Positions 29,452-36,037 of a stretch of DNA of 64,000 nucleotides are shown in pieces (the first letter of the stretch is position 1; each line of letters starts with the position of its first letter). The notes under the pieces are model-generated. The model was not told the DNA's origin, made no database searches, and saw only the letters and a program-made list of their open reading frames with translations. Position numbers and translations under genes: made by a program. Location of the stretch: assembly GCA_029248525.1 (NCBI GenBank), contig JAQWJE010000039.1, positions 186,001-250,000 on the forward strand. The letters are read 5' to 3'. This stretch comes from Candidatus Binatia bacterium (GTDB lineage: Bacteria > Desulfobacterota > Binatia > UBA12015).

Positions 29452-31098
29452 ATGTCGTCTGAAAAGTTGGCTCGTTCCACAGGGATTGTGGGCCTGGCGG
29501 TGATGGGAAGCCGAATTCTCGGTGTGGTGCGCGAACAGATATTCGCGGGGCTCTTTGGCGCCGGGCGCGAGCTCGATGCTTTCGTGACGGCCTTTCGAAT
29601 TCCCAATCTTTTCCGAGATCTGTTCGCTGAGGGCGCCCTGAGTGCTGCGTTCGTCACCACATTTGCCCAGAAGCGCGAGACTGACGGCGATGAGGCTGCC
29701 TGGCGTCTGGTGAATTTGGTTCTGCATGCGCTTTTGCTGGTGGCGGGTCTTGTGGTCGCGCTCGGCATGATCTTCACCCCGGAACTGGTCGATTTGATTG
29801 CCCCCGGCTTCGCTGAGGTGCCCGGAAAGACCGAACTTACCGTTCAACTGACGCGGGTGCTGTTTCCCTTCCTGCTTTTTATCGCGATGGCAGCGCTGGC
29901 GATGGGCGTGCTCAACTCGCGGAATCAGTTTGGCGTCGCGGCGTCAGCGTCCATTTTCTTTAATCTTGGATCGATCTTTATCGGTCTTCTTGGCGTGTGG
30001 TGGATGGCACCGGGTTATTGGCAGGGCGTTCTGCAAGGCGATTGGGTGACCACGGGTCCGGAGGCATCGCGTGCGATGACCGGCATGGCCTGTGGCACTC
30101 TGGTAGGCGGAGCCCTGCAGTTTTTGGTGCAGGTTCCCTCGGTGTTCCGGGTGGGGTTCCGCTATCGTCCGATCCTGTCGTTTTCGGATCCGGGTGTGCG
30201 GGCGGTGCTGCGGCTGATGGGGCCCGCGACTCTTGGCGCTGCGGCCGTTCAGGTCAATGTCCTTGTGAATAACAACTTTGCTTCGGGTCTGGGTGACGGC
30301 GCCGTGAGTTGGTTGAACGTAGCGTTTCGTTTCATGCAGTTGCCGCTTGGTGTTTTCGGGGTAGCCGTGGGCGTCGTAGCTTTGCCCGCCGTGTCCCGGA
30401 GGGTAGCGCATGCAGACCTGGCGGGGATGCGGTCGATGTTGGTCCGCGCCCTGCGCCTTGTGTTGAGTCTCTGCTTGCCGGCTGCGGCGGGGCTTGCGGT
30501 ATTGGCACCTGACATGATCGGCCTCGTCTATCAGCACGGCAAATTCGACGCGCACGATACCCAGATGGCCGCCAGCGCCTTGATGGCCTACGCACTGGGT
30601 CTGGCGGGCTACGCTAATATCAAGGTGCTGGTCCCCGCATTCTACGCCCTCGGTGATGCGCGAACACCAGCGCTGATCAGTTGTGGCTCGATCCTGGTCA
30701 ATGCCGCGCTGGGCTGGACGGCAATTCACGTCCTGGGACTCGGGCATGTCTCGCTCGCCTTGGCGACGTCGGTCGTGGCGTGCAGCAATTTTGCCCTACT
30801 ATTCGTGATCTTGAGCCGAAGAGTTGGCAAATTGGAGGGATTGACCTCGAGTTTGGTGCCGATTGCAGGTGGCACGTTGGTTGTCGCGCTGATCGCGGCC
30901 GGTTCGCGATCGATTGGCGGGATGTGGCTGACCGAGGGAGAATTTCTCACGCGTGTGGTGATTGTCGGCCTCGCCGTGCCCGGGGCCGCTCTGGGCTTTG
31001 CGCTTTCAAGTGCGGCCCTTGGTCTGCGCGAAACGAGAGACCTGCTGCTGTGGGCCCAGCGTCGCTTGCCTCGCTCCGGAAACGGAGCCGGCGGATGA
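29452..31098 (+). CDS. murJ: Lipid II flippase MurJ
   Basis: Polytopic membrane protein of 548 residues of the MviN/MOP superfamily with about 14 hydrophobic segments. The family signature GLFGAGRELDAFVTAFRIPN and LFAEGALSAAFVTTF near residues 28-67 is clear. It flips lipid II to the periplasmic face for peptidoglycan assembly. The stop overlaps the methyltransferase start (ATGA). Confidence 0.94.
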   Translation: MSSEKLARSTGIVGLAVMGSRILGVVREQIFAGLFGAGRELDAFVTAFRIPNLFRDLFAEGALSAAFVTTFAQKRETDGDEAAWRLVNLVLHALLLVAGLVVALGMIFTPELVDLIAPGFAEVPGKTELTVQLTRVLFPFLLFIAMAALAMGVLNSRNQFGVAASASIFFNLGSIFIGLLGVWWMAPGYWQGVLQGDWVTTGPEASRAMTGMACGTLVGGALQFLVQVPSVFRVGFRYRPILSFSDPGVRAVLRLMGPATLGAAAVQVNVLVNNNFASGLGDGAVSWLNVAFRFMQLPLGVFGVAVGVVALPAVSRRVAHADLAGMRSMLVRALRLVLSLCLPAAAGLAVLAPDMIGLVYQHGKFDAHDTQMAASALMAYALGLAGYANIKVLVPAFYALGDARTPALISCGSILVNAALGWTAIHVLGLGHVSLALATSVVACSNFALLFVILSRRVGKLEGLTSSLVPIAGGTLVVALIAAGSRSIGGMWLTEGEFLTRVVIVGLAVPGAALGFALSSAALGLRETRDLLLWAQRRLPRSGNGAGG

Positions 31099-31763
31099 GC
31101 GAGGAACGAATCGGCGAGTTTCGGGTCGGTTATCAGTCTCTGAATTTCGGAGGTCGGGATGTCGAGCTGGCGATGATCCCGGATCTGGAGCAGTACCTCG
31201 ACCGGGAGCGACTCCTCTCGGACTCCAACTACGAGCCGCCCTACTGGTCGCTGGTTTGGAGCGGAGCGCAGCTTTTCCTGCCCGGCTTTTTTTCACGGCA
31301 CGGCATGGCCGACGTGGATCTCCTCGATGTGGGTTGCGGTCTGGGTGTCGTGGGTGTGGCAGCGGCAGTGGCCGGCGCCAGAGTCACGGCTATCGATCGG
31401 GAGGTGATGCCTCTGGAGTTCCTGGCCAGAAGTTGTTCGCGAAACGATGTGGAGGTGGAAACACATGCGATTGAACTCGCGGCCTTCGCTCCGGAGCGCA
31501 CTTTTGACCACGTGATTGGGGCGGAGCTTCTCTACGAGCGGGATTCGTTCCCGCAACTTGCCGCAGACTTGCTGGATCGGTTGCGCCCGACAGGCCGGCT
31601 GACCATTGTCGATGCCCATCGGGTGGACACCTCAGGATTCTACGAGAGCCTGCACGCTCGCGGTGCCCGGATTGTTTATTCCGAGAAGATCGAGGTTCGA
31701 GAGGAGAAAACTCTGGTTCGCATCGACGTGGCCGAGTTTGCGGTGTCCGTCGGCTGCTCATAG
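31095..31763 (+). CDS. Class I SAM-dependent methyltransferase (METTL20/Methyltransf_16-like)
   Basis: Protein of 222 residues started at the ATG that overlaps the murJ stop; the open frame extends upstream within murJ but is not used. SAM motif I is LLDVGCGLGVVGVAAAVAGA, followed by VTAIDRE and, after motif II, HVIGAELLYERD. The preceding EPPYWSLVWSGAQLFLP resembles the PYWxxxWpG segment of the protein-lysine methyltransferase group that includes ETF-beta methyltransferase METTL20. Substrate is unknown. Given the ETF gene 3 kb away, ETF-beta is a testable target (inference). Confidence 0.75.
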   Translation: MSEERIGEFRVGYQSLNFGGRDVELAMIPDLEQYLDRERLLSDSNYEPPYWSLVWSGAQLFLPGFFSRHGMADVDLLDVGCGLGVVGVAAAVAGARVTAIDREVMPLEFLARSCSRNDVEVETHAIELAAFAPERTFDHVIGAELLYERDSFPQLAADLLDRLRPTGRLTIVDAHRVDTSGFYESLHARGARIVYSEKIEVREEKTLVRIDVAEFAVSVGCS

Positions 31764-31850
31764 CTCCGCACAGGCGGACCTGTCGCTCGGGCCGGATCCG
31801 AAAATGGGGCGTGGGCCGGCCGGCGCTCTGGCGACGGTCGGGAACTTCGC

Positions 31851-32072
31851 TCAGTCGATATGGGTGCGGTACTCGACCTGATTATCAAGCAAAACCTGAC
31901 CATCGTCGGTCATCCAGCCCATTCGGGTAGTCCGCTTGCCCGAGATCAGATGGTTCACGAGCTTCACTCGATTGACCTCTGCTCCCGATTCGCGGGACAC
32001 GTGCCATGCTTTTTTGGTCACTTTGCCTCGGGTGGAGGCTCGTGCGGTCTTACTGAGTGTGGAATCGGCCAT
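31851..32072 (-). CDS. Small protein of unknown function
   Basis: Open frame of 73 codons with ATG at 32072 and GGGAGAG about 10 bases upstream, which resembles a ribosome site. The product is hydrophilic and basic at its N-terminus (KTARASTRGKVTKKAW) and ends with VLLDNQVEYRTHID. I do not recognise it. No known gene covers this stretch on either strand, and the frame shows no rare-codon pattern that would exclude it. It could be a real small protein or a chance frame. Confidence 0.42.
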   Translation of the reverse strand: MADSTLSKTARASTRGKVTKKAWHVSRESGAEVNRVKLVNHLISGKRTTRMGWMTDDGQVLLDNQVEYRTHID

Positions 32073-32546
32073 AATCTGAAACTCTCCCGTGCGGCCAAGC
32101 AGGCCGAAAATGATTAGTACCGATCGGTTTCCGGTCGCGCAACCGAAAGCCTCACTCGGGCCGGAAAACCAGCAGAGCGGCCCGGAAAGCTAGAAAAAAC
32201 AAGGGTTTGGAGCAATGGTCGATGGAACCAAGGCGATCCTTGCATCAGCTAAGCTTTCATTTGGGTGTCGGGTAATGCAAATTTTATTATCCTTCTGTTT
32301 CCAAAAAAAACCCATCGTGCTATGGTCGGCTCTCCTTGCGAAAGTGACGCGGCTTAATGATGCGAACACAGAGGCCCCAAGGGTCCCGTTCGATCGCGGG
32401 CATACAGACCTCGCCGCGACTCTCGCTTATATTCGAAACTCTATGATGTGCTTGGGGACGCAGCAATGCGAAAGCACATAAGTGCCCGGTTGAGCCGCGA
32501 GTCGGTACGTGCCGAGGCCGAAGATTGACGAGGGAATGGAAGAACC
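32073..32546. other. 474-bp intergenic region upstream of the sigma factor
   Basis: This is the longest stretch without a supported gene. It contains an AT-rich block at about 32260-32315 with A and T runs (unusual in this GC-rich window) and a 7-bp inverted repeat CGGGCCG/CGGCCCG at 32157-32184 without a T tract. It probably holds promoters for the divergent small gene and the sigma factor gene. I see no convincing RNA gene. An 88-codon open frame (32215-32481) crosses it, but the product looks like chance sequence. Confidence 0.5.
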
Positions 32547-33791
32547 ATGCGAAGCGCGACAACGTCGATTGACGTAGAAACGACTGAAACAGAGTGGAAT
32601 GAGCCCGTTGGGGACGGTCCAGCTCAAACAGCCGATGCCGCAAATGATGTTCCGGGCGAGATGGAAACCGAAGCCACGCCAGCCGAGACGAAAACTCCGG
32701 CCAAGGGCGCTGCCTCGGACCCTCTGGTCGGGGATCTCGATGTTTTGGGCCGCTTTTACGCGGACCTGGCCAAAACGCCTCTTCTCGATCGCGAGGAGGA
32801 GCGCACACTCACGACCGAAATCAGCAAAGCCCGGGATTCCGTGGTGCGTTGGCTCCGCCGAAACCCTCGAATCGTCAATGTGACGTTGACCGAGCGGGGC
32901 CGCGGCGTAATTCGCCCCACCGAAGAGTTCCGCGAGCGCGAAATTCTGCTGGTGGCCGATCGAGCGCGCCGTCTGGCACGCAGCCCGGCAAAGTTGCGAG
33001 AGCTTAAGTTGCAGCGCGAACGTGTGGCGAAGTTCGCCAAGGAATTGGATATTCGCCTCGAAACTTACCGCTCGGCGCGGGATTCCATGCTGCGGGCGAA
33101 CCTCCGTTTGGTGGCAGCGATTGCACGTAAGCACGCGCGCCGCGGGTTGCCTTTGCCGGATTTGATCCAGGAAGGGACGCTCGGCCTTCTGCGCGCCGTC
33201 GAAAAGTTCGACCCAGCAAAGGATATCAAATTCTCGACCTATGCGGTCTGGTGGATTTGGCAGTATATCGCCCGCTCGATCGATAATGATCGTTCGGTGG
33301 TCAGGACGCCGGTTCACTGGCACGAGCTTCGCCGGAAAGTGGGTCGTCTGTCGCAGGCATTGGAGAGCAAACTCCACCGCGCCCCGACCAAGGACGAGAT
33401 CATCGAAGCCGGTGGACTCGACGAGAACCAGCTCGAGATGATGGCTGAGCCGGCTCACGTGCTCTCGTTGGATATGGAACTGGGCCACGATGATGATCGG
33501 ACCCTGTCCGAGGTGATCCCCGATGACGGCGGCGAGCGTCCGGAGCAGCGGAGCGTCGACGGTGACCTTTCGCGACATCTGGAAACCGTGTTGACGGAAC
33601 TGCCGGATCGGGAACAGGCGATCATTCGCTTGCGCTTCGGCCTCGACGACGATCAGGTTGAGACGCTTGAAGAGATCGGCGTGCGGTATGGCGTGAGCCG
33701 AGAGCGCATCCGACAGTTGGAGGCAAAAGCTCTGACGCGGTTGCGCGACCTCTGCGGCACCGCGGGTCTGGAATCCTTTTTGGACGTTTGA
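32547..33791 (+). CDS. RpoD/RpoS-like sigma-70 factor
   Basis: Protein of 414 residues. An acidic, low-complexity N-terminus of about 60 residues replaces region 1.1. Region 1.2 starts at DVLGRFYADLAKTPLLDREEE, region 2 is RANLRLVAAIARKHARRGLP with DLIQEGTLGLLRAVEKFDP and FSTYAVWWIWQYIARSI, region 3 follows, and region 4 is LPDREQAIIRLRFGLDD with YGVSRERIRQLEAKALTRLR. Region 2.4 departs from housekeeping RpoD at residues that touch the -10 element, and the size is too small for most RpoD proteins, so an alternative (RpoS- or group 2-like) factor is likeliest. A strong terminator follows at once, so it is monocistronic. Confidence 0.88.
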   Translation: MRSATTSIDVETTETEWNEPVGDGPAQTADAANDVPGEMETEATPAETKTPAKGAASDPLVGDLDVLGRFYADLAKTPLLDREEERTLTTEISKARDSVVRWLRRNPRIVNVTLTERGRGVIRPTEEFREREILLVADRARRLARSPAKLRELKLQRERVAKFAKELDIRLETYRSARDSMLRANLRLVAAIARKHARRGLPLPDLIQEGTLGLLRAVEKFDPAKDIKFSTYAVWWIWQYIARSIDNDRSVVRTPVHWHELRRKVGRLSQALESKLHRAPTKDEIIEAGGLDENQLEMMAEPAHVLSLDMELGHDDDRTLSEVIPDDGGERPEQRSVDGDLSRHLETVLTELPDREQAIIRLRFGLDDDQVETLEEIGVRYGVSRERIRQLEAKALTRLRDLCGTAGLESFLDV

Positions 33792-33813
33792 TTCCAGGTT
33801 GTTTTGACGATGG

Positions 33814-33846
33814 AAAAGGGGTGCTCGAAAGAGCACCCCTTTTTTT
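33814..33846 (+). terminator. Rho-independent terminator of the sigma gene
   Basis: Thirteen-base stem (AAAAGGGGTGCTC paired with GAGCACCCCTTTT) closed by a GAAA tetraloop and followed by a run of Ts. The flanking A run means it can also work for the convergent GH57-like gene on the minus strand, whose stop lies inside the T tract. Confidence 0.95.
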
Positions 33847-35308
33847 ATTGCGAGAGAGATGTTCCGGAAAATCCGAGCCTTGGCTGCTCTGAATCGCCCA
33901 GAAAGGTTTGCGGGTCGAGCGCAGGAACGATCCGGTGTCGGGCTTCGAGCGCAAGGAGATTCTCTCCTGACACGTCTCCCGCAGCGACCTGTCGGAGCAA
34001 TTCATGGCAGTGGGTCAAATGACTGCGGAATCTCTCTGTGGCAGAGGGCGCCTGCTTGAGGATCGCCTCGGCGAGATCTGCGGATTGGGCAAGTAGAAGC
34101 TCGCGGCCCGCCTGCATCAGTGCGCGACGAGCCGTGCTGTCGCGCGCCAGCCCGGCGCTGGCGACGTCATGAAAGCACTCGGCAGCGTAATGCAAATGAG
34201 GGTAGATCCAGTCATTTCCGGGCTGAATCCACGCTCGAAAGGAGCCGCATGCTTGATGCGAGCCGATAGCCGCATGGGCATTTGTCGGTTCCGCGATCGC
34301 CCGGAGGGGCTCCGATAGGGTGGCGCAACGGACGATTGCGGTGGGCGCCGCGGTGGCCCGCAGAAACGACTCCAACCAATCGATCCCTTCGAGCCAGGTG
34401 GTGCCAAGGAGTCGCGCGGGCAGCGCGCAGGCGACCACAGGCTCCCGCGATAAATGACCGAATCGTATAATCGCAGCCTGCGCGGATTCGACAAACTGGC
34501 GGCCTTGCTCGGCCGCGATCCAGCGCGCACGGTGCGCGTCATAGGGCATGGTGCGACCCTTGGCGTGAAAGAAAACAGGAACGGAAGGATATCCTTTTTC
34601 GGGGGACGAGATCTCTGCGGAGAGGGCGAGATCCAGTCCCTGGAGTCGAAGGCCGGAGGGCCCGATCAGGCTGAGTGCGGGCGGGTGACCTTCTGCTGCG
34701 AGCGTTCCCTGCTCGACGAAGGTATGCGCCAGACCGGCACCGACGAGATTGTCTTCGAGCCCCGGAACGTAGGCGGCGCCGGGAAGCCAGAACCCACGTG
34801 GCGCGCGGCCCAGGATTCGTCGATGCTCTCGGACTCCGTTGACGATCTGGCCGCGAACGGCTCCGGGGGTCGGTGCCAGCAGAGGCAGGCAGGCCCGTGT
34901 TGCGGTGGAGGCCAAAAGTTCCAGTCGCCCGGCAGCCTCGAGGGCCGCGAAGCCGCCAGCAATTCGCCCCTGATATCTTTGTGACCAGAGGTCTGCCGAT
35001 TTCTGCGTGCGATCGCGAAGTGGCTGTGGAAGGTCCGCTCGGAGTCGGGACTCCAGATAATGACCGAAAGCGATCTGAAACGCGGAGTCGCTGAGCATCA
35101 AGAGAAGCGTTGGCGAAAGCGCCATTGTCAGCCGGTAGGGAATTTCCAGTGAGGCCATCGATTGGAGTCTCTCGAGGAGAGGCAAATAGGTCAGCGTGAC
35201 CTCCTCGAAGAAGCCGTCGAGTTCGCTATGGGAGGCTCCGGGCCGCGTCTCGATAAAAGGAGCATGGGCGTCGAGGACCAGCGCGACTCGTCCAGTATCG
35301 AATTTCAT
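33845..35308 (-). CDS. GH57/DUF1957-like protein lacking the catalytic residues
   Basis: Protein of 487 residues related to GH57 alpha-glucan branching enzymes (DUF1957 group). The N-terminal VALVLDAHAPFIET corresponds to the HxHxPF motif, then come VTLTYLPLLERLQS and LTMALSPTLLLML, and EISSPEKGYPS matches the conserved EGYPG region. The nucleophile segment, normally WLPECAY, reads WLPGAAY (Gly near residue 177), and the acid segment PYDxELFGHWW reads ALPARLLGTTW (Pro near 297). Both catalytic acids are therefore gone, and branching activity is unlikely. Start ATG 35308 overlaps the stop of the DUF4912 gene (ATGA); the longer upstream frame is not used. Confidence 0.75.
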   Translation of the reverse strand: MKFDTGRVALVLDAHAPFIETRPGASHSELDGFFEEVTLTYLPLLERLQSMASLEIPYRLTMALSPTLLLMLSDSAFQIAFGHYLESRLRADLPQPLRDRTQKSADLWSQRYQGRIAGGFAALEAAGRLELLASTATRACLPLLAPTPGAVRGQIVNGVREHRRILGRAPRGFWLPGAAYVPGLEDNLVGAGLAHTFVEQGTLAAEGHPPALSLIGPSGLRLQGLDLALSAEISSPEKGYPSVPVFFHAKGRTMPYDAHRARWIAAEQGRQFVESAQAAIIRFGHLSREPVVACALPARLLGTTWLEGIDWLESFLRATAAPTAIVRCATLSEPLRAIAEPTNAHAAIGSHQACGSFRAWIQPGNDWIYPHLHYAAECFHDVASAGLARDSTARRALMQAGRELLLAQSADLAEAILKQAPSATERFRSHLTHCHELLRQVAAGDVSGENLLALEARHRIVPALDPQTFLGDSEQPRLGFSGTSLSQ

Positions 35309-35883
35309 CCGAGGGAACCTCGCAGTGGATCGATTTGCTCCCGCGCTGCCGACGGCTTGGTTGGTGCCCGGCCACGGATTGTGGCGATGGAGGAGCACCG
35401 GGTCCAGGAGCCGTTTGTAGTGTAACCAATCTCCAGACAATGGAGTCCGGGAGCCTCCGGTCTGTCGAGATAGGTGGACTCCTGTCCCGCGCCAATGGCC
35501 ACGAAACGAGTGACCTCGCTGGACGCGGCGTCGATCTCTCGCAACGCGAAAGTTTTCCCCGCAGGAATCGGCGGGAGGCGAAACCAGAGAAAGACCTCGG
35601 TGGGGCCGCACGGAAGTATATGCAATTCAGGTGTGACCGGGAGCTGGGGTAGCGCCGTGGAGGTCGAGCGGGCGCCTTGCTCAACCGGATCGGTGCTCGA
35701 GAGGTTCGCCTCCCGAGCGGTCGGATGAGAAGCTCCGGAGTTCCGAGGCAACACGGCGAGGGCGATCGATGTCAGGGTCTCGGCGACGAAGATGATCTGA
35801 TTGGATACCAGAAGGAAAGGGTCCACCAATGACCACGGCCTTCGGAAAGACGGTCGCTCCTGTTTGGAGGGAGTTAAACCCAC
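35305..35883 (-). CDS. DUF4912-like protein
   Basis: The C-terminal 100 residues match the DUF4912 pattern: PELHILPCGPTEVFLWFRLP (strand, then WxxxP-type turn), a FALREID strand, then PGLHCLEIGYTTNGSW near the end. Such proteins commonly precede GH57/DUF1957 genes, and here the stop overlaps the GH57-like start in ATGA, which makes the gene believable. The start is uncertain: GTG 35883 is given, giving about 192 residues, but TTG or GTG near 35826-35829 also fit and the frame is open further upstream across the divergent gene. Function of the domain is unknown; it may bind glucan (inference). Confidence 0.55.
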   Translation of the reverse strand: MGLTPSKQERPSFRRPWSLVDPFLLVSNQIIFVAETLTSIALAVLPRNSGASHPTAREANLSSTDPVEQGARSTSTALPQLPVTPELHILPCGPTEVFLWFRLPPIPAGKTFALREIDAASSEVTRFVAIGAGQESTYLDRPEAPGLHCLEIGYTTNGSWTRCSSIATIRGRAPTKPSAAREQIDPLRGSLG

Positions 35884-36037
35884 AGCATCTTGGTATCGCA
35901 GGAAGAAGATTTGATCCAGTGGTCGGGCGCCGGAGGGCTCGCGATGCTGCCGGAATCGCGGTGTCCGTCTCGGGGGCCTGATTGTACGGATCAGGCTTTC
36001 TGGTAGGGAAACTTGTGGGCTATGTCCCGCGTGTCTT

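Noticed and set aside
30681-31094. Upstream extension of the methyltransferase frame within murJ
   Set aside because: murJ is clearly coding here; the ATGA junction at 31095 gives the natural start.
32157-32184. 7-bp inverted repeat as a terminator
   Set aside because: No T tract on either strand follows the stem, and the loop is 14 bases.
32215-32481. 88-codon open frame upstream of the sigma factor, with a GGAG before its ATG
   Set aside because: It spans an AT-rich presumptive promoter region, the product has no coherent domain, and the codon use differs from the neighbours. I treat it as chance.
35309-35611. Upstream extension of the GH57-like frame
   Set aside because: It overlaps the DUF4912-like coding sequence and lacks family-like residues; the GH57 similarity starts at Met 35308.
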